DNA from: Wurfbainia villosa
Lineage: Eukaryota > Streptophyta > Magnoliopsida > Zingiberales > Zingiberaceae
Assembly (NCBI GenBank): GCA_025175895.1
Contig: CM045991.1
Coordinates: forward strand, 74,883,174-74,947,173
Reading direction: 5' to 3'
Length of the DNA: 64,000 nt
Positions 43,916-56,956 of the stretch are shown one piece after another (within the stretch, counting starts at the first letter, position 1; every line of letters begins with the position of its first letter). The notes under the pieces were generated by a model. The model ran no database searches. It was not told the origin of the DNA and was given only the letters and a program-made list of their open reading frames with translations. The position numbers and the translations under genes were made by a program.

Positions 43916-44499
43916 TGATTGTCATTCTATTTCCTTAGACACTTGGGTATTGGATCGGTGTAGCTCACATATATGTAATGACATACATGAGGGCTAAGGA
44001 ATAGAAGAAGACTTGTCGAGGAGTCAAATTTGCGAGTTGGCAATGGAGCAAGGTTCTTTCGCCATCGGAACTTATTTCTTTGAAGCTCCTAGTGGACTAG
44101 TCTTGGGACAATTGCTATTATGTTCCTTCTCTAATAAAGAACATTGTTTCTATTTCTTGCTTAAATAGAAATGGTTTCCATTTAACGTTTAGTAACAATT
44201 GTTGTTATATAACTTTGAATGGCGTACTTTATGGAACTGGAACTTTGAGTAATGGCATTTATACGTTGGACGTATCCAGTGACATTTTCAATATCGAAGC
44301 GAGCAACACGCGTGCTCGAAAGGATAATCACATAGACTCCTATATGTGGCATTGTCGTCTTGGCCATATAAGCAAGAAGCGCATGTCCAGAATTACACCG
44401 ATGTGGAATTCGGAATCGTTGAATTGGATTCATACGATACATGCGAATCATGCTTAAAAGGCAAGATGACTAAGTTACCTTTACTAGAAAAGGTGAGCA
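43916..44499 (+). pseudogene. pol: Protease and pre-integrase region of E copy 2
   Basis: The protease site is GGATCGGTGTAGC near 43951: where the family should read D-T-G-C (GATACTGGGTGT), the ACTGG has become CGG. Fragments SGLVLGQLLLCSFSN and GVLYGTGTLSNGIYTLDVSS follow. The HHCC finger is readable as WHCRLGHISKKRM and CESCLKGKMTKLP across two frames. Confidence 0.82.
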
Positions 44500-45200
44500 G
44501 TGGGAGAGTTACTAGGTCTAGTACATACTGATGTATGTGGACCTATGTCAACTCAAGCATTAGGAGGCTATAGCTACTTCATTACCTTCACCGATGATCA
44601 CTCACGGTTTGGGTATGTGTTCTTGATGAAACACAAGTCTGAAGCCTTTGAAAGGTTCAAAGAATTCAGAAATGAAGTAGAGAAACAACATGACAAGAGT
44701 ATTAAAATACTTGATCGGATCGAGGTGGTGAATACTTAAGTCAAGAGTTTCTTGATTATCTAGAGACAATGGCATATTGTCTCAATGGACTCCGCCCTAT
44801 ACACCACCTGACATAATGGTGTATCGAGGCGTAGGACCTTGTTGGACATGGTCAGTCAATGATGAATCATCGACTCTTCCCAAGTCCTTTTGGGGTTATG
44901 CACTTGCATGAGGTTTGTTTACTTGTTAAGCAGAATGCCTACCAAGGTAGTCTCTACTACTCCATATGAGATATGGGCTAGTAAGAAACCTCATGTATCT
45001 TACTTGAAGATATGGGGTTGTCTCACCTTATGTGAAATGATGATCAGTCGATAAATGTCTATTTATTGGATACCCTAAGGAAACAAGGGTTACCAATTCT
45101 ATCATCTGTGGAACAAAAGGTGTTTGTTTCAAGGCATCTTTGTGTTTCTAGAGAAAGAGTTTCTCTTGCAAGAAAGCAGTGGGAGTGTCGTTGAGCTTGA
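44500..45200 (+). pseudogene. pol: Integrase core of E copy 2
   Basis: 44500-44739 reads LGLVHTDVCGPMSTQALGGY, SYFITFTDDHSRFGYVFLMK and FERFKEFRNEVEKQHDKSI. The second Asp motif is broken, since CTTCGATCGG has become CTTGATCGG. Later parts (44760-45200) are recognisable only by comparison with the intact copy at 58860-59591. Confidence 0.85.
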
Positions 45201-46130
45201 GGAGGCTCGAGAGACTCAAATAGACATTGATGAGATCACAGGTGAAACGACAACTCATAGTGATGAGCAATCAATTTGGACCTAATGTAACACCACATCT
45301 TCGTAGATCACGGTAGAACACGCATATATTCTGAGAGATATGGATTTCGTAAGTGAATCGAGCGGCGTGTTACTCATTGATGATGAGGAGCCTACTAGTT
45401 ATGAAGAAGTCGACAAGTTGAGAAAGGGATAAGTGGCTTGGTGCCATGAAGTCGGAAATGGATTCCATGTGAAAACCAAGTTTGGAACTTGGTTGACCCA
45501 CTGAAGGCATAAAGCCTATAGGGTGCAAGTGGGTTTTCAAGAAGAAAACCGACATGGATGGTAATGTGATTACCTATAAGGCTAGATTAGTGGCGAAGGA
45601 TATCGTCAAAAACAAGGTGTTGATTATGTGAAACCTATTGCTTTTAAATCCATTCGGATGCTCTGGCCATAGCGGCTCATTATGATTATGAGATATGGCG
45701 GATGGATGTGAAACGGCTTTCCTTAATGGAAACTTGCTCGAGGGCGTGTATATGATACGGCTGAGGTTTCACATCGGTTGATAAAACCAAGGTATGCAAT
45801 TGCGGCGATCCATTTATGGATTGAAGCAAGCATCCAGAGGCTGGAATATCCGTTTTGATGAGACGATCAAAAGTTTGATTTCTCACAAAATCGAGCGAAC
45901 CTTGTGTGTACAAGAAGGTTAGTGGGAGTGCGATCGTGTTCCTAGTATTGTATGTCGATGACATATTACTTATAGGAAAGCGATGTGTCCATCTTATAGT
46001 CGATTAAGGTTTGGTTATCAAGACATTCTCCATGAAAGACACAGGAGAAGCAACCTACATCCTTGGGATTAAGATCTATAGAGATAGATCGAAGCGGTTG
46101 CTTGGTCTTTCGCGATCTACATATATAGGC
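45201..46130 (+). pseudogene. pol: Reverse transcriptase of E copy 2
   Basis: Fragments in several frames: KSEMDSM, NQVWNLVDPL, ITYKARLVAK, WRMDVK (family WQMDVK, with CAG read as CGG), FLNGNLLEGVYM, YGLKQAS, and IVFLVLYVDDILL with YVDD at 45951-45962, then GEATYILGIKIYRDRSKRLL. Not functional as written. Confidence 0.85.
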
Positions 46131-46914
46131 CAAGTGCTAGAGGTTTAGCATGTCGGAATCCAAGAAAGGTTATCTTCCCATCGGGCATGGGTACACCTTT
46201 CAAGTCTATGTCGCGCAGAAGGCGGGATTTGCATGAGTAAGATTCCCTATGCATCCGCAATAGGATCTATCATGTATGCTATGTTATGTACGAGGCCCGA
46301 TGTATCGTATGCTCACGAGTGTCACGCGGCGGATACCGATCGATCCGAGAATGGATCATTGGGCGGTATTAAGGCGATCCTTAAGTACTTGAGAAGAACT
46401 AAGGATGTGTTCCTAATATATGGAGAAGGGACATGGTGATCTGGGTATCTGGATGCGGCTTCGAAGACGAAAGGATGATTCGGTCTCGGATGCGGATCGT
46501 GTTCACCTTGAATAGAAGCGCGATGAGTTGGAAAAGTTCAAACAAGAGATCAGAGCGGATTCTACCGAGGCGAGAATATATTGCGGCCGGAAGCGCAAAG
46601 GCGGTTTGGATCAGAAGTTCGTTCATGAACATGGTGTGATTAGGCCATTGTTGAAGCAATACGGTCTCTGCGACAACAATGGAGCAATTGCGCAGTGAAA
46701 GAGCCAAGGTCTCATCAGCGATCCAAACATGTAGCCGCGCTATCATCTTATCGAGAGATCATCGGTAGGAATGAAATACAAATCGAAAATTCCCCTTTGA
46801 AAGGAACTTAGCGGATCCTTTGACTAAAGCATTACCTCAAAGTAAGTTTGAGGGTCATGTTAGTGCTTATGGTATTGGATACCGTAGCGATTGGCATTAG
46901 GCCAAGTGGGAGTC
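46131..46914 (+). pseudogene. pol: RNase H and pol end of E copy 2
   Basis: MSKIPYASAIGSIMYAMLCT and RPDVSYAHECH (46233-46330), ILKYLRRTKDVFLIYGEG, then MSWKSSN. The TTEAEYIAA stretch is scrambled to CGAGGCGAGAATATATTGCGGCC. The end LADPLTKALPQSKFEGH is readable near 46808-46860. A purine tract AAGTGGGAGTC precedes LTR3. Confidence 0.82.
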
Positions 46915-49102
46915 TGTTAGTAATATATGAGAGATGTCCTAAGGCAATCGCCTTATGTATGAACCATTTATATGATAAATGAAGATTCACTATTTGAGTA
47001 TACATGTTTAATGTATTTGATTGGATCTTAAACTCATTTCTTGAATGTCACGATCGATTCACGGCATGAGAGAATTTGTGATTGGATCACAACTAGTGAG
47101 TATCTCTACATGTGTAATTGTGATGTATCGGAATTATCCTAGTCGATGAATTGATGGATTTGGACACCATCAATTACAGTCGAGACTATACGAGGTATAC
47201 TCCTTGGTGTATCCAAGCGGTGATTCTCCTTTGGTGGAGACATAGTGATGTCCGGAGTTAATCGTGGATGATAGTTATGGTAACTAGTTCATTGGAGTGA
47301 CCAGCCGTAAGACTTCATATGGTTCTCTGCATATATAGATATGTCAATGAAGTTCTTACTGTGGCTTAAGTGCGATGTTCCTTTGACTTGCGGTATTCAA
47401 GTCATCTTGATCATGGAGACTTATGCTTTGACATCTTAAGCAAACATCTCTAAGGAGATGTGGACCCGGGATGATTGGGTATAAGTCGAAGTGATCGAAG
47501 GTGTTTGAATAGCCTATAAAGGATTCACCACTCCTTGCGAGGAGATGTATACCCATGGCCTCTCGTCGGATTGTTACTAAAGTCTTTGGCCAAAGCAATA
47601 CATGTTTAGAGTAAGGTACTCTTCGATACATGTGGAGTAACTAGAATCCGTAGGACGAGGAAATGATACTTGGGCTAGGTGTGGCGTGAGTCGACCTAGT
47701 GAGGGGCTGACACAATAGACCATGTCTGAACCAAGTGGGTATAAGATGAGTGAAGGAATGGGGCACGATTCATTCGAGCCATTGAAGGGTTTTGAGAAAT
47801 AGTTACGGATCAACCGTTGATCTTTTGGTTAATTGGGGATCATGATGTACTACTAGGTGCCACTCATGATCGTTCTATAATTAATGGTTAATTATAGGCG
47901 GCCAACATAAATCGAGAACCTATTTGGTCACCGCGCTTGCAGTGTAATCCAAAGGATTTAAAGCGAGCTTGAGAATGGGATTCTCGGACCGAGAGAAACT
48001 ATGTTTGGTTGGACCAAACATAAGCGAGCATGAAATTGTTTGATGCAATGGAAGCGTGGATGGGCGTGTCTTATGAAGACATAATGGATGGACCAAAATG
48101 GTTTGGTTCTAATCCAATGGATGAGAATAAACCAAAGGGTTTGGTTTATATTAAGCGAATGAACCAAAGTTGGTTCGGTTCGTTTTAACTTAAAATAAAC
48201 CATCATGGTTTGGTTTATTTTAACTTATCTTAATGGAGCGGGTTAGCGGGCTTTATGGATATGATCCATTAACCATTAAGAGAATTAGTTCTCTATAAAA
48301 GTGGGCTTAAGGGATTGTTAAACCTAACTAATCAAAACCCTAGCCTCCCCTTGTTGCCGCCCACCCTTGTTGAAGGATTTGGCGCCAACCAAGCAGCCAC
48401 CGCGCCCAGCTTGTGTGCAGCCGTCAAGTCGTTGCGGCGTCAAGCTCCAGCCGGTGAACCTCCGGCGACCCTCGGTGATCTCCTATAGGTTTGGCATCAA
48501 GGTGAGCTTTTTCTCTCCTTGTTTTGGCGGCGCCTATCTCCTCCACCAAGCTGTCCAGTTTTCTGGACAGCTTCTTCTCCTCGTCGGGCGTCGTTTGGGC
48601 GGTTAGTGCTCCGACAGCGGCTAACATACCGGGATTTGATCTCGGTAATCCTCTGAGGTTGGAGGGCGAAGGATTCGTCAATCGGTTGTGAATACCTCTC
48701 GGAGAAGCAAGTCTTGAGACTTGTTTTAGGTCCGAATTTGGATTCGGATCGTGATCATCTCTCGATCACGTCGTCTTCAACACGAGGCTAGTAACCCGTC
48801 ACGAAGACGAAGCTCGTGGCTTGGCGAAGTCATCCCGAGGCTCGGCGTGGATACGGATAGAGGCGATTCTTACGAGGATCGTTCGGTTGATGCCGTTCCG
48901 CTACACGTCATACGGAAGGTATAACGTAGTTTAATTTCCTTTATTGCAATTTTAATTTACGGTTATGTCTACACTTGTTGTAAAAGCATGCGTGTGTTGT
49001 GTGTGTTGTAATAAATAGGAGTATTTATTATTTTATTGCTTCACATTTGTGTTCTTTACGAAACATGATCGAACACACCTGCCTTGTGATCAAAAACCTT
49101 GA
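46915..49102 (+). repeat. E LTR3, shared by copies 2 and 3
   Basis: About 2,190 bp. It is the 3' LTR of copy 2 (purine tract before it) and the 5' LTR of copy 3 (primer site TGGTATCGAGCC after it). CAGCTG and CACTGGCTGG of LTR1-2 appear here as CGGTG and CCTTTGGTGG. The hairpins at TATGTTTGGT, AATTAATGGTTAATT and AAGCTGTCCAG are kept. TATA box near 48294. Confidence 0.88.
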
Positions 49103-49786
49103 TGGTATCGAGCCAGGTTGTGTTTCGACATAATCGTAAAAATGGTTTTGCGATAGTCATAATGTATTTCTGGAAGTTTTCTAAATTTTGGAAATTTAGA
49201 AGTATTTATGGAAATTTTCAATTTTGGAAAGTCTAGAAGTATTTATGAAATCTTCCACTTTTGGAAAGTTGGAAGTATTTATGGAAATTTATATTTTCCA
49301 TAAATAAAATATTTGATTAGATTGGAAATTTGTTTCCTAATTTAATCATGATTTGATTTAAAATCAAATCTTAAAATATTTTATTTCCATAAGTAGTTTT
49401 AAAGATTTAGAAATTGGTTTCCTAAATAGATTTTCCTTAATCAAATAATTCCATGAATAAAATATGTGATTAGATTTGGAAATTTGTTTCCTAATTTAAT
49501 TATGATTTGATTTGGAGAATCAAATCTTAAACATATTTTATTTCCATAAATAGTTATGACATATAAGGAAATTATATACATGACATAATTGTATGCCATG
49601 TAATTGCATTAGATGCATAACATTATGCCATGCGTGTCGTGACATGTAGATGTATGCCATGTATGCCATGCCATGTAGATAATAGTTATTTGCATGCAAA
49701 GAGGATGAGACATAAAACCCTAACTCAATATTAAAGCCTACACCTTCCATTAATATGGTTAGAACCAGAGTTACTGTTTCTTGTTT

Positions 49787-50222
49787 GGGTTGTTGGACTC
49801 ACTCAAGCCCGCTCGAACCTGAACATGTTCAAATCATTGGAATAGTTTAACTCTAATATGGTAAGAGTCAGAGGTCAATCGTTAGTTTGGGTTGTTGGAC
49901 TCACTCCAAGCCTGGCTAATTGGTTGAATGCGCTCTAACCATATTAAAACTATTTCGCGATTAATGGGTTGGCTTTAACTTGGAGCATCGATTTGTTGGA
50001 CTCACTCCAAGGTCGATGTGAAGAGAGGTGAAGTTGGGTGCTATGCATATGATGCATACTTGTTAATGTGTTAACAACCCAATGTATGTGTAAACATTCA
50101 ATTAGTTGATAGCACATTGTGATAGTTACATATACATGATATGTAATCGGTATACTTGATACCCACCATCATAGCTAAGAATGGCTTGTTGGACTCACTC
50201 CAAGGTTGTTCTTATCTATGAT
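49787..50222 (+). ncRNA. Four-hairpin domain, E copy 3
   Basis: Apex TTGGACTCACTCCAA (the first lacks one C) occurs four times (near 49793, 49896, 49997 and 50189). Hairpin 4 spans 50168-50222 with arms ATCATAG/CTATGAT and TAAGAA/TTCTTA. Confidence 0.6.
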
Positions 50223-50381
50223 GGATATCAGCCCATTCGGAGATGGACCTACGATCTCCCGAAATGATTTTGGGGTTTTTGAATTCGAAAAATGAATGGG
50301 ATTTATAAATGTATATTGATGCATTTTAAAATCATTTTCTCATATATGCTCGTTTTGTATTTCTAGGTCAATAAATTGATC

Positions 50382-51139
50382 ATGACGTCTTTGAATTTGC
50401 GCACTATTTTGGATTCGAACAAACTGACTGGGCCTAACTTCCTGGACTGGCTTAGAAACCTGAGAATTGTTCTCAAGGCGGAAAAGCTTGCATATGTCCT
50501 TGAAGTGCCTCTTCCTGACCGTCCTGGGGCGATGCAACTCAGACAAATGTTGGTCTATCGAAGCATGGCGGTCTACAGTGGCGAGTTGCATCATGCTAGC
50601 GGCGATAGTACGCATGAGCATATGGATGCTAACACTATGGTCTTCCATCTTCATGAGTTGTTCGATGAAAGCGAGATCCGAAAGGTTCGAGGTCTCTAGG
50701 CTCCTCTTCACCACGAAGATGCAAGAAGGTTAAATCTGTTAGTTTGTGCTAAAGATGAATGGGTACATCGGCGACTAGCTACCCTCGGTTTTGTGATGGA
50801 TCATGAGTTAAGTATTGACTTAATTCTGCATTGTTTGCCCAAGAGTTTCTCGCAATTTGTGATGAACTATCGGATGAACAAATTGGAATCCACCATTCGA
50901 GCTCCTCAATATCTGAAGGCTGTGGAGCCTTACATGAAGCATGAGGAGAAAGCGGTTACATTAGTTGATTCCTCAAAGAAAGGTTCTAAGAGGAAGGCAA
51001 AAGAACGAGAAGAAAGGAAAGAAAAAGGCAAAGAAAGGCGGAACCAGCAAAGGGCACTTGCCATCAGTGGCAAGGAAGGCCACTGGCGAAGAAAGCTGCA
51101 AGATTTATCTTGAGTCCATGAAGAAGAAGAAGGCATCAG
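50382..51139 (+). pseudogene. gag: Gag of E copy 3
   Basis: ATG 50382 opens a stretch to about 50699 with NLRTILDSNKLTGPNFLDWL, RNLRIVLKAEKLAYVLEVPL, ASGDSTHEHMDANTMVFHLH and ELFDESE. A shift leads to RFEVSRLLFTTKMQEG. 50793-51113 reads MDHELSIDLILHCLPKSFSQ, ESTIRAPQYLKAVEPYMKHE and a K/E-rich tail. The zinc knuckle is partly readable (CHQWQGRPLAKKAARF-like, broken). This is the best-kept E Gag start. Confidence 0.85.
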
Positions 51140-51735
51140 ATGCCCCATCCTCTTGGTATCTTCGTTATTGATTGTCATTCTATTTCCTTAGACACTTGGG
51201 TATTGGATCGGTGTAGCTCACATATATGTAATGACATACATGGGCTAAGGAATAGAAGAAGACTTGTCGAGGAGAGTCAAATTTGCGAGTTGGCAATGGA
51301 GCAAAGGTTCTGCGATCGCCATCGAACTTATTTTGAAGCTCCTAGTGGACTAGTCTTGGAAGGACAATTGCTATTATGTTCCTTCTCTAATAAAGAACAT
51401 TGTTTCTATTTCTGCTTAAATAGAAATGGTTTCCATTTAACGTTTAGTAACAATTGTTGTTATATAACTTTGAATGGCGTACTTTATGGAACTGGAACTT
51501 TGAGTAATGGCATTTATCGTTGGGCGTATCGGTGACATTTTCAATATCGAAGCGAGCAACAGCGTGCTCGAAGGATAATCACATAGACTCCTATATGTGG
51601 CATTGTCGTCTTGGCCATATAAGCAAAAAGCGCATGTCGAATTACGATGTGGAATGCGGAATCGTTGAATTGGATTCATACGATACATGCGAATCATGCT
51701 TAAAAGGCAAGATGACTAAGTTACCTTTCGAAAAG
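51140..51735 (+). pseudogene. pol: Protease and pre-integrase region of E copy 3
   Basis: IDCHSISLDTWVLD then RCSSHICNDIHGLRNRRRLV: the site reads D-R-C where the family has D-T-G-C, again ACTGG to CGG (near 51207). Later fragments are SGLVLEGQLLLCSFSNKEHC, GVLYGTGTLSNGIY and MWHCRLGHISKKRMS, ELDSYDTCESCLKGKMTKLP. Confidence 0.83.
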
Positions 51736-52440
51736 GTGAGCAGTGGGAGAGTTACTAGGTCTAGTACATGCGATGTATGTGGACCTATGTCAACTCAAGC
51801 ATTAGGAGGCTATAGCTACTTCATTACCTTCACCGATGATCACTCACGGTTTGGGTATGTGTTCTTGATGAAACACAAGTCGAAGCCTTTGAAAAGTTCA
51901 AAGAATTCAGAAATGAAGTAGAGAAACAACATGACAAAGTATTAAAATACTTGATCGGATCGAGGTGGTGAATACTTAAGTCAAGAGTTTCTTGATTATC
52001 TAAGAGACAATGGCATATTGTCTCAATGGACTCCGCCTATACACACAGACATAATGGTGTATCGAGGCGTATAGGACCTTGTTGGACATGGTCAGGTCAA
52101 TGATGAATCATCGACTCTTCCCAAGTCCTTTTGGGGTTATGCACTTGAGACATTTGTTTACTTGTTAAGCAGAATGCCTACAGGTAGTCTCTACTACTCC
52201 ATATGAGATATGGAATGGTAAGAAACCTCATGTATCTTACTTGAAGATATGGGGTTGTCACCTTATGTGAAGCGGTGTATCGGACAAATTGGATGCTAAG
52301 TCGATAAATGTCTATTTATTGGATACCCTAAGGAAACAAGGGGTTACCAATTCTATCATCTCTGTGGAACAAAAGGTGTTTGTTTCAAGGCATCTTTGTT
52401 TCTAGAGAAAGAGTTTCTCTTGCAAGAAAGCGATGGGAGT
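51736..52440 (+). pseudogene. pol: Integrase core of E copy 3
   Basis: CDVCGPMSTQALGGYSYFIT and FTDDHSRFGYVFLMKHKS are in frame to 51921, then TCTGAAG has become TCGAAG and the frame is lost. The RSDRGGEYL and NGVSERRN motifs are damaged (CTTGATCGG; GTATCGAGGCG). Alignment to 58860-59591 identifies the rest. Confidence 0.83.
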
Positions 52441-53400
52441 GTCGTTGAGCTTGAGGAGGCTCGAAAGACTCAAATAGACATTGATGAGATACAGTGAAGC
52501 ACAGCGTAGACAACTCATAGTGATGAGCAATGGTGGACCTAATGTAACACCACATCTTCGTAGATCTGGTAGAACCATAATATTCAGAGATATGGATTTC
52601 TCGTAAGTGAATCGAGCGACGTGTTACTCATTGATGATGAGAGCCTACAGTTATGAAGAAGTCTTGACAAGTTGAGAAAGGGATAAGTGGCTTGGTGCCA
52701 TGAAGTGGAAATGGATTCCATGTATGAAAACCAAGTTTGGAACTTGGTTGACCCACTGAAGGCATAAAGCCTATAGGGTGCAAGTGGGTTTTCAAGAAGA
52801 AAACCGACATGGATGGTAATGTGATTACCTATAAGGCTAGATTGGTGGCGAAAGGATATCGTCAAAACAAGGTGTTGATTATGGCGAAACCTATTCGCGT
52901 AGCTATCTTAAATCCATTCGGATGCTCCTGGCCATAGCGCTCATTATGATTATGAGATATGGCGGATGGATGTGAAAGCGACTTTCCTTAATGGAAACTT
53001 GCTCGAGGGCGTGTATATGATACACTGAGGTTTCACATCGGTTGATAAAACCAAGGTATGCAAATTGCGACGATCCATTTATGGATTGAAGCAAGCATCC
53101 GAGGCTGGAATATCCGTTTTGATGACGATCAAAAGTTTGATTTCTCACAAAATCGAGAACCTTGTGTGTACAAGAAGATTAGTGGGAGTGCGATCGTGTT
53201 CCTAGTATTGTATGTCGATGACATATTACTTATAGGAAAGCGATGTGTCCATCTTCTGATCGATTAAGGTTTGGTTATCCAAGACATTCTCCATGAAAGA
53301 CCTGGGAGAAGCAACCTACATCCTTGGGATTAAGATCTATAGAGATAGATCGAAACGGTTGCTTGGTCTTTCGCAGTCTACATATATAGACCGAGTGCTA
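52441..53400 (+). pseudogene. pol: Reverse transcriptase of E copy 3
   Basis: Fragments KWLGAMK, MDSMYENQVWNLVDPL, ITYKARLVAKGYRQN, WRMDVKATFLNGNLLEGVYM, YGLKQAS, and IVFLVLYVDDILLIG with YVDD at 53211-53222. 53293-53400 reads MKDLGEATYILGIKIYRDRS and KRLLGLSQSTYIDRVL. Confidence 0.86.
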
Positions 53401-54108
53401 AAAAGGTTTAGCATGTCGGAATCCAAGAAAGGTTATCTGCCCATCAGGCATGGGGTACACCTTTCGAAGTCTATGTGTCCGCGCACAGAAGACGAGAGGA
53501 TTTGCATGAGTAAGATTCCCTATGCATCCGCAATAGGATCTATCATGTATGCTATGTTATGTACGAGGCCCGATGTATCGTATGCTCACGAGTGTCACGG
53601 CGGATACAGTCGATCGAGAATGGATCATTGGCTATTAAGGCGATCCTTAAGTACTTGAGAAGAACTAAGGATGTGTTCCTAATATATGGAGAAGGGACAT
53701 GGTGATACGGCGGGTATACGGATGCGACTTCGAGACGAGACAAGGATGATTCAGTCTCGATGCGGATCGTGTTCACCTTGAATGAGCGCGATGAGTTGGA
53801 AAGTTCCAAACAAGAGGCGGCGGATTCTACTGAGAATATATTGCGGCGGAGCGGAAGAAGCGGTTTGGATCAAGAAGTTCATCTCTGAACTTGATGTGGT
53901 CTCATCAATGATCCAAACATGTGCTTCGCCGCTATCATCTTATCAGAGAGATCATCAGTAGGAATGAAATACAAATCGAGAAAATTCCCACTGAAAGGAA
54001 CTTAGCGGATCCTTTGACTAAAGCATTACCTCAAAGTAAGTTTGAGGGTCATGTTGGTGCTTATGGTATTGGATACCGTAGCGATTGGCATTTGGCCAAG
54101 TGGGAGTC
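53401..54108 (+). pseudogene. pol: RNase H and pol end of E copy 3
   Basis: MSESKKGYLPIRHGVHLSKS, IPYASAIGSIMYAMLCTRPD, then damaged RNase H (GCGGCGGATTCTACTGAG near 53817). The tail 53921-54108 reads RYHLIREIISRNEIQIEKIP, TERNLADPLTKALPQSKFEG. The segment around CDNNGAI is missing (near 53895-53905). Confidence 0.84.
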
Positions 54109-56269
54109 TGTTAGTAATATATGAGAGATGTCCTAAGGCAATCGCCTTATGTATGAACCATTTATATGATAAATGAAGATTCACTATTTGAGTATACATG
54201 TTTAATGTATTTGATTGGATCTTAAACTCATTTCTTGAATGTCACGATACGATTCACGGCATGAGAGAATTTGTGATTGGATCACAACTAGTGAGTATCT
54301 CTACATGTGTAATTGTGATGTATCGGAATTATCCTAGTCGATGAATTGATGGATTTGGACACCATCGATTCGAGACTAAGAGTATACTCCTTGGTGTATC
54401 CAAGCGGTGATTCTCCTTTGGTGGAGACATAGTGATGTCGGAGTTAATCGTGGATGCTAGTTATGGTAACTAGTTCATTGGAATGACCAGCCGTAAGACT
54501 TCATATGGTTCTCTGCATATATAGATATGTCAATGAAGTTCTTACTGTGGCTTAAGTGCGATGTTCCTTTGACTTGCGGTATTCAAGTCATCTTGATCAT
54601 GGAGACTTATGCTTTGACATCTTAAGCAAACATCTCTAAGGAGATGTGGACCGAGATGATTGGGTATAAGTCGAAGTGATCGAAGGTGTTTGAATAGCCT
54701 ATAAAGATTCACCACTCCTTGCGAGGAGATGTATACCCATGGCCTCTCGTCGGATTGTTACTAAAGTCTTTGGCGATTACATGTTTAGAGTAAGGTACTC
54801 TTGATACATGTGGAGTAACTAGAATCCGTAGGGCGAGGAAATGATACTTGGGCTAGGTGTGGCGTAGTCGACCTAGTGAGGTGACACAATAGACCATGTC
54901 TGAACCAAGTGGGTATAAGATGAGTGAAGGAATGGGGCACGATTCATTCGAGCTCTTGAAGGGTTTGAAATAGTTACGGATCAACCGTTGATCTTTTGGT
55001 TAATTGGGGATCATGATGTACTACTAGGTGCCACTCATGATCGTTCTATAATTAATGGTTAATTATAGGCGGCCAACATAAAGCGAGAACCTATTTGGTC
55101 ACGCGCGAGTGTAATCCAAAGGATTTAAAGCGAGCTTGAGAATGGGATTCTCGGCAGAGAAACTATGTTTGGTTGGACCAAACATAAGCGAGCATGAAAT
55201 TGTTTGATCGCAATGGAAGCGTGGATGGGCGTGTCTTATGAAGACATAATGGATGGACCAAAATGGTTTGGTTCTAATCCAATGGATGAGAATAAACCAA
55301 AGGGTTTGGTTTATATTAAGCGAATGAACCAAAGTTGGTTGGTTCGTTTTAACTTAAAATAAACCATCATGGTTTGGTTTATTTTAACTTATCTTAATGG
55401 AGGCGGAGTTACGGGCTTTATGGATATGATCCATTAACCATTAAGAGAATTAGTTCTCTATAAAAGTGGGCTTAAGGGATTGTTAAGCCCTAACTAATCA
55501 AAACCTAGCCTCCCCTTGTGTTGCCGCCCACCCTTGTTGAAGGATTTGGCGCCAACCTAAGCGCCACCGCCCAGCTTGTGCAGCCGTCCAAGTCGTTGTC
55601 GGCGTCCAAGCTCCAGCCGGTGAACCTCCGGCGACCCTCGGTGATCTCCTATAGGTTTGGCATCAAGGTGAGTTTTCTCTCCTTGTTTTGGCGGCGCCTA
55701 TCTCCTCCACCAAGCTGTCAGTTTTCTGGACAGCTTCTTCTCCTCGTCGGGCGTCGTTTGGGCGACGGTTGAGTGCTCGACAGCGGCTAACTTACGGGGA
55801 TTTGATCTCCGGTAATCCTCTGAGTGGAGGGCGAAGGATTCGTCAATCGGTTGTGAATACCTCTCGGAGAAGCAAGTCTTGAGACTTGTTTTAGGTCGAA
55901 TTTGGATTCGGATCGTGATCATTCTCGATCACGTCGTCTTCAACACGAGGCTAGTAACCCGTGCGAAGGCGAAGCTCGTGACTTAGCGAAGTCATCGAGG
56001 AGCTCGGCGTGGATACGGATAGAGCGATTCTTACGAGGATCGTTCGGTTGATGCCGTTCCGCTACACGTCATCTGAAAGGTATAACGTAGTTTAATTTCC
56101 TTTATTGCAAATTTTAATTTACGGTTATGTCTACACTTGTTGTAATAGCATGCGTGTGTTGTGTGTGTTGTAATAAATAGGAGATTTATTATTTTTATTG
56201 CTTCATTGTGTTCATGTTTACGAAACATGATCGAACACACACTGCCTTGTGATCGCAGAAACCCAATGA
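54109..56269 (+). repeat. E LTR4, shared by copies 3 and 4
   Basis: About 2,160 bp, 3' LTR of copy 3 and 5' LTR of copy 4. It shows CGGTG and CCTTTGGTGG at the CAGCTG/CTGG sites, as in LTR3. The primer site after it is TGGTATCAGGCC. TATA box near 55459. Confidence 0.88.
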
Positions 56270-56956
56270 TGGTATCAGGCCAGGTTGTGTTTCGACATAA
56301 TCGTAAAAATGGTTTTGCGATAGTCATAATGTATTTCTGGAAATTTTCTAAATTTTGGGAATTTAGAAGTATTTATGGAAATTTTTCAATTTTGGAAAGT
56401 CTAGAAGTATTTATGGAAATCTTCCACTTTTGGAAAGTTGGAAGTATTTATGGAAATTGATATTTTCCATAAATAAAATATTTGATTAGATTCTGGAAAT
56501 TTGTTTCCTAATTTAATCATGATTTGATTTGAAATCAAATCTTAAAATATTTTATTTCCATAAGTAGTTTTAATGATTTAGGAAATTGGTTTCCTAAATA
56601 GATTTTCCTTAATCAAATAATTCCATGAATAAAATATGTGATTAGATTTGGAAATTTGTTTCCTAATTTAATTATGATTTGATTTGGAGAATCAAATCTT
56701 AAACATATTTTTTTTCCATAAATAGTTATGACATATAAGGAAATTATATACATGACATAATTGTATGCCATGTAATTGCATTAGATGCATAACATTATGC
56801 CATGCGTGTCGTGACATGTAGATGTATGCCATGTATGCCATGCCATGTAGATAATAGTTATTTGCATGCAAAGAGGATGAGACATAAAACCCTAACTCAA
56901 TATTAAAGCCTACACCTTCCATTAATATGGTTAGAACCGAGTTACATTTCTTGTTT

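Larger units (their letters stand above)
41859..46914 (+). mobile_element. E copy 2 interior
   Basis: Primer site TGGTATCGAGCC, leader with the same four-hairpin domain (about 42535-42976), gag from ATG 43138, protease, integrase, reverse transcriptase, RNase H and purine tract AGTGGGAGTC before LTR3. Full length in outline, but with dozens of small gaps, many at CAG/CTG. Confidence 0.88.
49103..54108 (+). mobile_element. E copy 3 interior
   Basis: Leader with the four-hairpin domain (about 49787-50222), gag from ATG 50382, protease, integrase, reverse transcriptase, RNase H, purine tract. Same order as copy 2 and closely similar to it, with a different set of small gaps. Confidence 0.88.
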